From: Terrimicrobium sacchariphilum
Lineage (GTDB): Bacteria > Verrucomicrobiota > Verrucomicrobiia > Chthoniobacterales > Terrimicrobiaceae
DNA: 64,000 bases
Direction: 5' to 3'
NCBI RefSeq assembly: GCF_001613545.1
Contig: NZ_BDCO01000002.1
Span: 3,100,001 to 3,164,000, forward strand
Shown here in pieces: positions 35,629-44,023 of the stretch (position 1 is the stretch's first letter; each line of letters begins with the position of its first letter). The notes beneath the pieces were generated by a model. The model saw only the letters and a list, made by a program, of their open reading frames with translations. It was not told the DNA's origin and made no database searches. The position numbers and the translations under genes are program-made.

Positions 35629-36225
35629 GTGTCGAAAAAGGACACAATGAACCGCAAGGTCGACTTATACATTGCCCAAGCGAAGTCGTGGCGTGAGGAG
35701 ACAGAGGCTTTGCGGGAGATTGCGCTGGGTTGGGGATTGACGGAAGAACTGAAGTGGGGAAAGCCGTGTTACTCCTTTGCGGGGAGCAATGTGGCGATCA
35801 TTCAGGGATTTAAGGGGTATTGTGCGCTGCTGTTTTGCAAGGGAGCGCTGCTGAAGGATGTTGCGGGAATATTGGTGCGGCCGGGAGAGAATACGCAGGC
35901 GGCGCGGCAGGCGCGGTTTATGAGTGCGCGGGAGATCGCGGAGAAGGCGGATTTGCTGAAGGCTTATCTGTGCGAGGCCATCGCAGTGGAGAAGGCTGGG
36001 ACGCAGGTGCGGTACAAGGAGACGGCTGATTTTGCGGTGCCGGAGGAACTGACTGCGATGATGAAGAAGGAACCTGCTTTAAAGGAGGCTTTCGCGGCGC
36101 TCACGCCCGGGCGGCAGCGCGGATACCTGCTGTATTTCGCCGGGGCGAAACAATCGGCCACACGGACGGCGCGGATCGAGAAGTGCCGGGACCAGATCCT
36201 CGCGGGCAAGGGATTGCGGGACTAA
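35629..36225 (+). CDS. YdeI/OmpD-associated family protein (DUF1801 plus OmdA)
   Basis: A 198-residue cytosolic protein with an N-terminal DUF1801 domain (about 10-120: LREIALGWGLTEELKWGKPCYSF ... GYCALLFCKGALLKD) and a C-terminal OmdA-like segment (ELTAMMKKEPALKEAFAALTPGRQRGYLLYFAGAKQSATRTARIEKC). Members of this group are stress-related proteins of unclear activity. The GTG at 35629 or the ATG at 35647 may be the start. Three more genes follow on the same strand with short gaps or one-base overlaps. Confidence 0.83.
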   Translation: MSKKDTMNRKVDLYIAQAKSWREETEALREIALGWGLTEELKWGKPCYSFAGSNVAIIQGFKGYCALLFCKGALLKDVAGILVRPGENTQAARQARFMSAREIAEKADLLKAYLCEAIAVEKAGTQVRYKETADFAVPEELTAMMKKEPALKEAFAALTPGRQRGYLLYFAGAKQSATRTARIEKCRDQILAGKGLRD

Positions 36226-36273
36226 GTGACAAAGGCGGGGTTTTCTGGCATAGGCTTCGACCATTCCTTAGCC

Positions 36274-36717
36274 ATGAAATCCCCTCTCCTCGCCCTCGTG
36301 GTATTGATCGCGGCTTTCGCCGAAGTGCGGGCGGCGGAGCCATCGGTGGTGTTTGCCAAGGTGCTGAAGGAGCGAAGCTCCTCTACGCGGGAGATGAGTT
36401 ACGAGTTCAGCGGGAAGACCTTCTTGTTGCACGTCGAAATGACGCCGATCGTGGCGGATGCGGATTTTGAGCGGGCGGAGATTCTACCCGATGGGATGCT
36501 GAAGCTGTGGCTGACGGAGGCGGGGGAGAAGAAATTCGATGAAGTGGTCAAGGATTGGTACCAGAAGCAGATCGCCATCGTGATCAATGGCCGGGTCGTG
36601 TGTGCGCCCTCGCTGGAGGCAACATCGTTCGGGCGGGAGTTTACGATTTCCCACAATCTGCCGCGCGAGGAGGTGAAGGCACTGGTGGCGAGTTTTCCCC
36701 GGAAGGGCGGGCAGTAA
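36274..36717 (+). CDS. Exported protein with a SecD P1-head-like domain
   Basis: A 147-residue protein. A signal peptide (MKSPLLALVVLIAAFAEVRA) leads to a small alpha/beta domain with ADFERAEILPDGMLKLWLTEAGEKKFDEVV and QIAIVINGRVVCAPSL. This resembles the P1-head subdomain of the Sec membrane protein SecD, where an LTxxGxxxF segment precedes an IVLDG-VxSAP strand. The link to protein export is inference; it has no TM segments beyond the signal. The downstream DUF1294 gene starts on the last base of its stop codon (TAATG). Confidence 0.6.
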   Translation: MKSPLLALVVLIAAFAEVRAAEPSVVFAKVLKERSSSTREMSYEFSGKTFLLHVEMTPIVADADFERAEILPDGMLKLWLTEAGEKKFDEVVKDWYQKQIAIVINGRVVCAPSLEATSFGREFTISHNLPREEVKALVASFPRKGGQ

Positions 36718-37295
36718 TGGCTGATCCGAAACCGCGAGCACTGGTTCCCCGCGCGGTCGCGCCTCGAGTCGCGACGCCCCGCGCGGTCGCGTCTCGCGCT
36801 GTCCCTCCGCGGTTCACGAGGAATCGCAAGCCGCTGCGCTCCGGCCAGAAAGGACCGAGGCGACCGGAACGGCCGACGCTTTCGTGGCTGGTGGCGGGGC
36901 TGATGCTGTGTGTGTTGATGGGGTTGCCGGGGCTGGCGGCGATCAAGCTTTCGCAGCATGTGCCGGGCTATGGGCTGCTGGGGTATTTTGTCGTGGTGTC
37001 GGTGCTGGCGTTTATTTTCTGCGCCTCGGACAAGCGGCAGGCAAAGGACCGCCAGTGGCGGACTCCGGAAAACTTCCTTCACTTCTTTGAGCTGATCGGG
37101 GGCTGGCCGGGGTCGTTCGCGGCGCAGCATCGCTTCCGGCACAAGGTGAAGAAGACGGGCTATCAGTTCGTCTTTTGGCTGATCGTGGCAGGATATCAAC
37201 TCGTGGCGCTCGACTATCTGGCCGACTGGCGGCTTTCGCTGGGGCTGAGGGACGGGATTGCCCGGGGAGTTTCCGCATTGAATTCCGAAGGCTAA
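36717..37295 (+). CDS. DUF1294 membrane protein with a basic repeat N-terminus
   Basis: A 192-residue protein. A proline/arginine/valine-rich N-terminus with repeated (P/S)RAV units (about residues 7-32) precedes a DUF1294 domain (about 55-180). TM segments are near 57-76, 85-105 and the C-terminal part, and the family pattern FIFCASDKRQAKDRQWRTPENFLHFFELIGGWPGSF is present. In other bacteria DUF1294 is often fused to a cold-shock domain; here that domain is absent and the basic repeat takes its place. The encoding DNA is a tandem repeat. One-base overlaps join it to both neighbours. Confidence 0.75.
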   Translation: MADPKPRALVPRAVAPRVATPRAVASRAVPPRFTRNRKPLRSGQKGPRRPERPTLSWLVAGLMLCVLMGLPGLAAIKLSQHVPGYGLLGYFVVVSVLAFIFCASDKRQAKDRQWRTPENFLHFFELIGGWPGSFAAQHRFRHKVKKTGYQFVFWLIVAGYQLVALDYLADWRLSLGLRDGIARGVSALNSEG

Positions 37296-37666
37296 TGAAA
37301 CCGCCGCCACGGAGAAAGTTTCGCCCCCTGCTGGCGACCGGAATCGCGGTGCTCCATTTCGCGATCTTTGTCGTCGTCGCTTGGTTCGTACTCATTGGAT
37401 CGTTAACCGGCTCGGGAGCGGGCGGACCGTTTTACCACGGCCCGGGGATGGCTGAAATCATCGGGATCACATTAGCGCCGACCTTGCTTATTCCCCTTCT
37501 GTTCGGCATCAAACCCTTGAGCATTCAACTCCTGTTCCTCACCGTTGCCTCGTCGAGCGCTCTGTATGGAGTTGCGATCTCTCTGCTGGTTTCCTATATC
37601 CTGAGTCGCCCGACGCCAACGAACCTCACGCGAAATGAGCCGGGAATACACGGCGACCCTTATTAG
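37295..37666 (+). CDS. Small membrane protein, unknown
   Basis: A 123-residue protein with a basic N-terminus and three TM segments (about 12-35, 52-72 and 80-103). It starts at the TAATG junction with the DUF1294 gene, so translational coupling is likely. No family is recognised. Confidence 0.6.
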   Translation: MKPPPRRKFRPLLATGIAVLHFAIFVVVAWFVLIGSLTGSGAGGPFYHGPGMAEIIGITLAPTLLIPLLFGIKPLSIQLLFLTVASSSALYGVAISLLVSYILSRPTPTNLTRNEPGIHGDPY

Positions 37667-37687
37667 CTTGGCGCACGTCAACCCAAC

Positions 37688-38170
37688 CTAGCGCTGTCGG
37701 TGGTGGCGGAGAAACTCCGCGATCCCGAAAGCGGCGCCGCTGTCGAGTTTCCCGTCTGAACTGGAGAAATCGAAGACCATTTCACGGGCGCATTTCATCG
37801 TGGCGGAAAGCTGTCCGCCCTGAACACCTTGGGCGAGGAGAAAGGCCTGAAGGCCATCGAGAAGATCGGGGTTCCTGGCAGACTCCTGGCAAAAGCGCCA
37901 TTTCAGATCGCTTGCGCGGTTACCCTGAATCACGCGGCCCAACGGGATGTCGGGCATTTTCCGCCATTGCTTGCGCTTGATGCCCAGGAGGTCCTGTTCC
38001 ATGGCGTCGACATCCGCCGACCGGAGGGCCTGATGTTCGCTTTTGCGATAGCAGCGATTCAGCCAGCGCTTGCGGAAGCGGATGCCCTTGCGCGAGGCCT
38101 TGTCGTTTTGCCCGAAGCAATTTCGACGATCCTTAAGCAAAGAGAGGCGTTTTTTCTCCTGTGGTGTCAT
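37688..38170 (-). CDS. Hypothetical protein
   Basis: A 160-residue cytosolic protein with a very basic N-terminal third (MTPQEKKRLSLLKDRRNCFG, then RFRKRWLNRCYRKSEHQA), a helical centre (DAMEQDLLGIKRKQWRKM) and a C-terminal helical segment (DLLDGLQAFLLAQGVQGG). No family is recognised. It is convergent with the small membrane protein gene at 37295 and stands alone. Confidence 0.5.
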   Translation of the reverse strand: MTPQEKKRLSLLKDRRNCFGQNDKASRKGIRFRKRWLNRCYRKSEHQALRSADVDAMEQDLLGIKRKQWRKMPDIPLGRVIQGNRASDLKWRFCQESARNPDLLDGLQAFLLAQGVQGGQLSATMKCAREMVFDFSSSDGKLDSGAAFGIAEFLRHHRQR

Positions 38171-38239
38171 TCGAGGGGGGAGCTTATATGAATCGTCAGA
38201 AAAAGAACGTGTGATTCACATACTTTACTCACCATTCGA

Positions 38240-38491
38240 TTATGTCAGGGCTTTCCTGATCCACTGGACACCGACGATGCAGAGAACGGGGCCGATGCCA
38301 AATGCCCCGATAAGCGGCGCGGGGCGAAACTCCGGCAGGCGGTGGATGAGGTGATTGTACAGCACCCAGAGAATGATGGCGGCTCCGATGAGGCAACTCG
38401 TCGCGCCCATCACAAGGTAAACAGCCCGCCGGATCATGAGCCGAAAGTTTAGCGGCGACATCTGGGCAAAGACAAGGTTGCCGCGCCTCAC
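38240..38491 (-). CDS. Small membrane protein (two TM)
   Basis: An 83-residue protein with two hydrophobic helices (about residues 23-43 and 57-76). It overlaps the 38488-38865 gene by 4 bp and so probably belongs to the phosphorelay operon. No family is recognised. Confidence 0.55.
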   Translation of the reverse strand: MRRGNLVFAQMSPLNFRLMIRRAVYLVMGATSCLIGAAIILWVLYNHLIHRLPEFRPAPLIGAFGIGPVLCIVGVQWIRKALT

Positions 38492-38865
38492 TTCCGCTGG
38501 GTCTTTGACGCTGGGATAGCAGACGTAACTGGCGGTTCGGCCTGGAGGCGGGTGAGGTAGTCGTGGACGGAGTCGGTGTCGTAGTCGGAGAGGCCGTGGG
38601 TGTCGGCGACGGCGCGGACGATGATGTCGACGGGTTCGGTGATGGATCGCCAGTCAAAGGCGGTGCGAAGAATCATGCCCTGGCCGGTGCGATAGGATTC
38701 GATGACATTGCAGCAGATGGAGGAGACGACCAGTTCGCGGGCGACGGTGCGCCAGCGACCGGGGCCGTGGCGTTTTTCAAACTCCTGCACGAAGGTACGC
38801 GGGGATGGCGGCGCATCGCCGGGTTCCGTAGGGATGTGCGGGGGATGCGTGGTGTCTTCATTCAT
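38488..38865 (-). CDS. Hypothetical protein in the phosphorelay operon
   Basis: A 125-residue protein: a disordered, acidic/proline-rich N-terminus (1-22), a conserved-looking helical core (FVQEFEKRHGPGRWRTVARELVVSSICCNVIESYR), and a C-terminal region with AFDWRSITEPVDIIVRAVAD and LSDYDTDSVHDYLTRL. There are 2 bp between it and the NarL-type regulator gene, so co-transcription is likely. The function is unknown; it may be a histidine-phosphotransfer-like or adaptor protein, but no HPt histidine motif is obvious. Confidence 0.55.
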   Translation of the reverse strand: MNEDTTHPPHIPTEPGDAPPSPRTFVQEFEKRHGPGRWRTVARELVVSSICCNVIESYRTGQGMILRTAFDWRSITEPVDIIVRAVADTHGLSDYDTDSVHDYLTRLQAEPPVTSAIPASKTQRK

Positions 38866-38867
38866 GA

Positions 38868-39449
38868 TCAGCTGCGAAAGAATATCGTGCCGTAGCTCAC
38901 GAGCTCGGCACCGGACATGCCGAGCTTCTTGGCGATGGATTTGCGATGGGTCTCGATGGTCTGGACGGACAGAGCGAGACGTCCAGCGATCTCCTTGCTG
39001 GTAAAACCTCCTCCGATAAGCTGGAGAACCTCGCGTTCCCGCCCGGTGAGACGGGAAACCGGCAGGTCGTCACCCTTGACTCGCGAACCAAAAAGCGAAT
39101 CGATCCGGTCCTTGAGGGAATGAAAGGTGTTGTTTTTGTCGATCCAATAGACTCTGGGCGAACCGTTCTCGGAGATGCCCTCCGGTACCGGGAGCGCCGA
39201 GAGGATAATGAAATCCTGATCAGGTTTCAGCCGGTGCACGTCACGGATCAGATCGTGAGCGCTGCCGTCGGGCAGCATGTAATCGGAAATAATGAGATCG
39301 TAGTCGTGGGTCACACAGAGGTCCCGAGCATCGCCGAGCGTGCAGGCCGTGCCTACTCGGTCGATCGCGCGAATGGTCTTCAGCATGGACTGGAGGAGAT
39401 CCAGGAACATGACCTGATCCTCGACGAGAAGGAGGGAAAGAGATTTCAT
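38868..39449 (-). CDS. NarL/FixJ-family response regulator
   Basis: A 193-residue regulator. A receiver domain (about 1-120) has the acidic LLVEDQ start and the phospho-acceptor aspartate in DLIISDYMLPDGS. A LuxR-type DNA-binding domain (about 130-193) carries LTGREREVLQLIGGGFTSKEIAGRLALSVQTIETHRKSIAKKLG. It overlaps the upstream REC-kinase hybrid by 4 bp, making it the probable output of the kinase pair upstream. Target genes are unknown. Confidence 0.92.
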   Translation of the reverse strand: MKSLSLLLVEDQVMFLDLLQSMLKTIRAIDRVGTACTLGDARDLCVTHDYDLIISDYMLPDGSAHDLIRDVHRLKPDQDFIILSALPVPEGISENGSPRVYWIDKNNTFHSLKDRIDSLFGSRVKGDDLPVSRLTGREREVLQLIGGGFTSKEIAGRLALSVQTIETHRKSIAKKLGMSGAELVSYGTIFFRS

Positions 39450-40525
39450 GACGGAATGCCTAGGGGAAAGGCGGGTAACTCGATGCGTGCCGCCACTCCG
39501 TGCGGGTTCCGGCGGGAGAGGGTGAGTTCTCCCTGCATTTTGGAGACGAGCTTGCGGGCAATGCTGAGGCCCACGCCCATCGCCATGTCGTCGCTGTAGG
39601 AGTTTACAAAACGGCGAAAGGGGGCGATGGCGGCGAAATCATCATCGCTCATTCCGATGCCCAGGTCTCTCACCTCGATGGAAAGGATTTGATGGCTGGC
39701 GGAGGCAATGACCTGCACCTCACTACCCTCAGCGGAAAATTGAAAGGCATTGTCCACGAGTTCCTCCACCGCCTGGGATAGTTCGCGAGCGTAAAAGGTG
39801 TGCAGCTTGCAGCCAGCATGCACCACGAGGTCGCCGAGGCGCGAGCAGGATTCTGCGATGCGGGAGGCGACCTCAGCTACGAGCGTATCGACATCGACGA
39901 GTTCCTGAGACCGTAGCGGGAGAGAATCGCTGGCTGCCTCCATGAAGGAAAGATACCGCAGCAGGGTGCGCTCGAGGCGAACGGCAGACGTAGCGACAAT
40001 ACCGAGTTCCTCCGGTGCAGCGTCGGGCTTGTCCATCTGCATGAGCTCCAGCCCGCCCATCACACCGTTGAGCGGCGTTCGAATCTCATGGGATAGACAA
40101 CGTAGCGCCCGGGCATTCATCTCGGCGAGGTGAGTCTCGATAGACCGGCGCCTTTTGTCATGGAGAGCGAGCCGCGTACGCACCACGTCGACCAGCTCAC
40201 TTTCGGTAAAAGGCTTCGTCAGGTAGTCGTCGGCTCCGAGATTCATTCCCTTGCGTATCTGCTCGCGCTCGACATGAGCGCTGATGAAGATGAAGGGAAT
40301 GTGCCGCGCCGCCTCAAGGAGGCGGAATCGCTCAAGAATCTGAAACCCCGAGAGCCCCGGGAGTCTCACATCGCACAGGACGAGGTCGGGCAGGATCGAG
40401 TCGCATGCCAACAACACCTCCGCACCGCCTGCGAAGGATCTCACAACATGATCGTGCAGGGAAAGAATGAGCGTCGCGTATTCCCGCAACTGCTCGTCAT
40501 CCTCGACCAAGTAAATGAGTGCCAT
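39446..40525 (-). CDS. Receiver-histidine kinase hybrid (REC-HisKA-HATPase)
   Basis: A 359-residue soluble protein with the receiver first (about 1-120: ALIYLVEDDEQLREYA, PDLVLCDVRLPGLSG, KPFTESELVD). A HisKA domain follows (RALRCLSHEIRTPLNGVMGG) and then a HATPase domain with VDNAFQFSAEGSEV, VRDLGIGMSDDDF and GVGLSIARKLVSKM. There is no TM segment. The N-terminal REC can accept phosphate from the upstream PAS kinase, and the kinase can pass it to the NarL regulator, so a three-step relay is inferred. It overlaps the NarL gene and lies 20 bp after the PAS kinase. Confidence 0.9.
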   Translation of the reverse strand: MALIYLVEDDEQLREYATLILSLHDHVVRSFAGGAEVLLACDSILPDLVLCDVRLPGLSGFQILERFRLLEAARHIPFIFISAHVEREQIRKGMNLGADDYLTKPFTESELVDVVRTRLALHDKRRRSIETHLAEMNARALRCLSHEIRTPLNGVMGGLELMQMDKPDAAPEELGIVATSAVRLERTLLRYLSFMEAASDSLPLRSQELVDVDTLVAEVASRIAESCSRLGDLVVHAGCKLHTFYARELSQAVEELVDNAFQFSAEGSEVQVIASASHQILSIEVRDLGIGMSDDDFAAIAPFRRFVNSYSDDMAMGVGLSIARKLVSKMQGELTLSRRNPHGVAARIELPAFPLGIPS

Positions 40526-40545
40526 TTCGTGCGTCTCCCCTCTCC

Positions 40546-42099
40546 CTAGTCGCCTTGCTCGCGATGAGTGTTGCGCCGCATCGGCAGACGAACGACAAAC
40601 AATGCACCACCCCCTTCTCTCGGGCGGTACCGGATGACCCCGCCGTGCAACCTGGCCGCGCGGTCTGCAATGAACAGGCCAAGGCCAAATCCGGGAGTCG
40701 ACCCTACATTGGATGATCGAAAGAATGCCTCGAACAGTCGCCTCCGCTCAACCACGGGAACACCAATGCCGCGATCTGCCACAAAAAAACTCAAGCGTCC
40801 GCTCCTCACCCGCGCAATGACATGCACAGGAGCCGGGGCCGGAGAGTACTTCAAGCCATTTTCCACGAGATTCCGGAGCACGTGCGCAAAGAGAGCGCGG
40901 TCTACCAGCACCTCACCGTCAAACTCCCGGATGATAATAACGATGCGCGAAGAGGGTTGGCTGATGGCGTTCCGGATCAGGATTTCAAACTCCTGCACAC
41001 TCGATACTGCAGCAGGACGAAAATCGACGCGCCCCATGTCCACATTCCCAGCAAAAAGGAGTGAGTCGATGGTGGAGGTCATGTCCCGGATAGTGGATTG
41101 AATCTCGCCAAACAGGTGCTCAATCAGGTGCTCCGGGAGTTCCTTGAAGTGGTTTTTCAAGAGCTGACTTGCGAGCATGATGTTGGCCAGCGGTGTCCGC
41201 AGTTCGTGGCTGGCCATGGCGGCGAACCGGGCCTGCTGTTGATCCGTCTGGCAAGACTGCGCGATGCCAGCCACTACGGCAGATTCTGCCCGCTTCGTAT
41301 CCGTGACATCGTGGGCGCTGGCAAAAATGAGATTGTCGCCAGGCGAGGATGAGGCGCTCCAGTTCAACCAGAGATGCGAACCGGACTTTGTGCACATGCG
41401 GTTGACGAAACTCCTCGTCGGCCGTCCCTCGCGTAACTTCACGAGCTTGGCTTGAGTAAAGTCACGGTCATCTGGATGAACGAACTCCAGAATACTGTGA
41501 TCCCGAATATCCTCGGGGTCGTAACCGAGCAGCGTACTCCAGGCGGGATTGAACTGTTTGATGCAACCGGACGTATCCGCCACAGCAAGCATCCCCTGCG
41601 ATAATGCAAAGAGCCGGTCCCGCAAATCATCCCCAGCGAAGCGCTCGGTTGCATTAAAGACCATGCAAATAACGTTCCGGCCCGGTAAAAGTCTAAGAGC
41701 AACCTGTTGTGTAATAATTGACCCATCCCTATGTTTTCCCGGAAGCCGTCCGATCCAGAACCCCACCTGCCTCAGGGCGGGCATGGCGTCCCTGGTAATC
41801 CGGCTGCGAAACTGGGCCGGAAAGAGCATGCGCCAGGAACGCCCGAGCACCTGCTCGGACCGCGCATATCCGAACATGCGACAATGAGCCTGATTGACGT
41901 AAATGTATCTGCCAGAAGGAGCTGTGATGGATATACCATCCGGAGCGCAGTCCAGGGCTGCAAGCAGATCCGACGACGAAACCGAGCCTTGAGATGGCTT
42001 CGGTAATATCGACGCGTGCAGTGGCTCCCTCGGGTTCATTTCAACGTTCTTCCGGCGATTTTCGCCAACGATCGATCTTAACGAAGATTCGATTCGCAT
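40546..42099 (-). CDS. PAS-domain sensor histidine kinase (soluble)
   Basis: A 517-residue cytosolic kinase. Two PAS domains (about 45-155, with LDCAPDGISITAPSGRYIYVN; about 165-280, with LFALSQGMLAVADTSGCIKQ and ILEFVHPDDRDF) are followed by HisKA (MASHELRTPLANIMLASQLL) and HATPase with LVENGLKYSPAPAP, VADRGIGVP and GFGLGLFIADR. No signal peptide or TM segment is visible, so it senses an intracellular signal such as redox state or a small ligand. First gene of the relay operon. The start may alternatively be the ATG at 42039. Confidence 0.9.
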   Translation of the reverse strand: MRIESSLRSIVGENRRKNVEMNPREPLHASILPKPSQGSVSSSDLLAALDCAPDGISITAPSGRYIYVNQAHCRMFGYARSEQVLGRSWRMLFPAQFRSRITRDAMPALRQVGFWIGRLPGKHRDGSIITQQVALRLLPGRNVICMVFNATERFAGDDLRDRLFALSQGMLAVADTSGCIKQFNPAWSTLLGYDPEDIRDHSILEFVHPDDRDFTQAKLVKLREGRPTRSFVNRMCTKSGSHLWLNWSASSSPGDNLIFASAHDVTDTKRAESAVVAGIAQSCQTDQQQARFAAMASHELRTPLANIMLASQLLKNHFKELPEHLIEHLFGEIQSTIRDMTSTIDSLLFAGNVDMGRVDFRPAAVSSVQEFEILIRNAISQPSSRIVIIIREFDGEVLVDRALFAHVLRNLVENGLKYSPAPAPVHVIARVRSGRLSFFVADRGIGVPVVERRRLFEAFFRSSNVGSTPGFGLGLFIADRAARLHGGVIRYRPREGGGALFVVRLPMRRNTHREQGD

Positions 42100-42164
42100 C
42101 CATACCCACTAACGGGTAATTTAGGTTTAGGGGATCGTTAATTATGCAACCAGATGCTTAATGG

Positions 42165-42401
42165 ATGATCAGGATCAGTCAATTTGATAAAAGGGAATTT
42201 GTATTGACTAAATCTCAAGGAGTCAAGCCGGCGGGGGAACACCGATTCGCCTCTGGGGTGGAGTTTTACCGGTATTTGGAAGCGTACCGGCCGAGAATCG
42301 AAGAAAAAGCCCGTCTTTATGCCTCATCGATTCCCATTGACTCGTGGCCGGGACGTGAAAAAAGGGCGCAATGCGTTATTTCCTCTCTCTCGCCAGCGTG
42401 A
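42165..42401 (+). CDS. Possible small protein
   Basis: A 78-residue frame (MIRISQFDKREFVLTKSQG) of plausible composition that ends 31 bp inside the downstream lipoprotein gene. There is no clear ribosome-binding site and no family is recognised. It may be spurious; it lies in a 271-bp gap between the PAS kinase and the DUF4410-like gene. Confidence 0.25.
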   Translation: MIRISQFDKREFVLTKSQGVKPAGEHRFASGVEFYRYLEAYRPRIEEKARLYASSIPIDSWPGREKRAQCVISSLSPA

Positions 42402-43123
42402 TGGTTTTGACCCTCACCGGGTGTAGTTCGGTGGGCGTTTATCAGCTGCATCAACACAAACCAGCGGCAAGAACAGCGCCGAGGACGATCTTTATCCAGG
42501 CCTACACAATCCAGCCGGGAGCGTTGCAACTAGGTGATCGCCCTGCGGCAGAGACCGCGAGGCTTGGACGCGATATCCAGACATCGCTTGCATCCCGCAC
42601 TTCTCGCGAGGTCAGCCGCCATGCGGCTCCGGCGATGGTTGCCGCAGGGGGTACTATTCCGGCTCCGGGAAACTGGTTGATTCGCGGTGAGATCGTCCAG
42701 GTGGATCAAGGCAGCCGTGCGAAACGCGCGGTAGTGGGACTGGGAGCCGGACGGACACACTTCCGCACGAATGTCTCGGTATTTGCGGTGGAGAGTGGCG
42801 GCATGCGCAGGATTCTGAGTTTCCGCACGCGAGGGAGTTCAGGGATGGAACCAGGAGCAGCTTTGGGCGTAGCCACCGGTGGGGCTAGTCTCGTTGGCAC
42901 AGCAGCGGGCACGCTGGCAGGAAGCCTGCCTGGCGTAAGCTCGGACGTGGATCGCACCGCGTATGAGACGGCAGCGGTGCTCTCGACCTATCTGGCCAAC
43001 CAAGGGTTGCTGAGCAGATCCCGCCAGCAGGTGACACCAAACTTCGCCGGTCAGGTACCGTCGGGCTTTAACGTCCGGCGCGCATTGCCCACTCCGGTAC
43101 GCGACGCCATGGATTCGCACTGA
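42371..43123 (+). CDS. DUF4410-like lipoprotein
   Basis: A 250-residue exported protein. The lipobox LTGC (cysteine near 18) follows a hydrophobic core. The mature region begins with a linker, then APRTIFIQAYTIQPGALQL and the family-like NWLIRGEIVQVDQGSRAKRAVVGLGAGRTHFRTNVSVF, with a glycine/alanine-rich loop (GAALGVATGGASLVGTAAGTLAG). DUF4410 proteins are envelope lipoproteins of unknown role. It stands alone. Confidence 0.7.
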   Translation: MRYFLSLASVMVLTLTGCSSVGVYQLHQHKPAARTAPRTIFIQAYTIQPGALQLGDRPAAETARLGRDIQTSLASRTSREVSRHAAPAMVAAGGTIPAPGNWLIRGEIVQVDQGSRAKRAVVGLGAGRTHFRTNVSVFAVESGGMRRILSFRTRGSSGMEPGAALGVATGGASLVGTAAGTLAGSLPGVSSDVDRTAYETAAVLSTYLANQGLLSRSRQQVTPNFAGQVPSGFNVRRALPTPVRDAMDSH

Positions 43124-43296
43124 AATATCCGCGGCAAATCGCCTGCCGCTCGATTCAGTAGGCCACCTCTGGATGGCCAGGAACACCCTGGCCGCCGAGG
43201 CAGCCCGCATTCCCTCGAAGTGCCAGATATATTAATATCCGGGAGGGAATCAGACTTGTATTTTGGACGCAAACCAACCTAGAAAGCGCGGCGTCG

Positions 43297-44001
43297 ATGG
43301 TGAGTATCATAAAAATCGTACAGGGAGCCGCTGGCTCGTTGAGGGCAGGCATGCAAAGCAGTCGCTACCAGCTAATGGCATGCGCGATAGCTGCGCTCAT
43401 CGGCGCGGGCGGAATGAGCAAGGCATCTGCCGCTCCCGTCATTTGGTCGGTCGATGTGGATCTCCCCGAGTCCGGATACCTGTACTTCAACATCTTTACC
43501 GGATACGCCAGCACTCTGCCGGACCCAGGGTACACATATACCTACTCGATCCATAACTTCGCCTACAATACCACGCCGCCAGTCATCCAGACGGTCCTGA
43601 ACTCCAACAATCCCGCAGACAAGGTGGTGGTAAATGGACCGGAATGCGTGAGCTTTGGCGAAGGCAGCGAAATCAACGGGAGCGAGTTTTACTGGAGCGG
43701 CGGAAATCTCGCGACCTACGATCCATCGCGGAATCCACCGTATATCTCGAATTTTACGCCAGAGTGGACCTCGTACGTCGGGCTGAAATTCAGCGATGCC
43801 GAGAGCAATGTCTATTATGGCTGGGCCAGCTTCATCGTACAGGGAGATAACACCCTGGTGACGCTGACGGGCTTCGGCTACGAATCGACACCCGGCGCTC
43901 CCGCGACAGTGGGGGCGGTACCGGAACCGTCGACGGTCGGGCTACTCGCCCTCGCCGGTGCGGGGCTGACCCTCGCGTGGCGGTCAAGACGGCGAGCCTG
44001 A
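43297..44001 (+). CDS. PEP-CTERM secreted protein
   Basis: A 234-residue secreted protein. The signal peptide (hydrophobic about 27-43) ends near SKASA-APV. The mature part is beta-rich with many Tyr, Asn and Ser residues. The C-terminal sorting signal is AVPEPSTVGLLALAGAGLTL then AWRSRRRA. The start is the ATG at 43297, or the ATG at 43351, which also has a purine-rich site. It is convergent with the CDF transporter gene; the function is unknown. Confidence 0.83.
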   Translation: MVSIIKIVQGAAGSLRAGMQSSRYQLMACAIAALIGAGGMSKASAAPVIWSVDVDLPESGYLYFNIFTGYASTLPDPGYTYTYSIHNFAYNTTPPVIQTVLNSNNPADKVVVNGPECVSFGEGSEINGSEFYWSGGNLATYDPSRNPPYISNFTPEWTSYVGLKFSDAESNVYYGWASFIVQGDNTLVTLTGFGYESTPGAPATVGAVPEPSTVGLLALAGAGLTLAWRSRRRA

Positions 44002-44023
44002 CGGAGAAACTTGCCTGCGGGCC

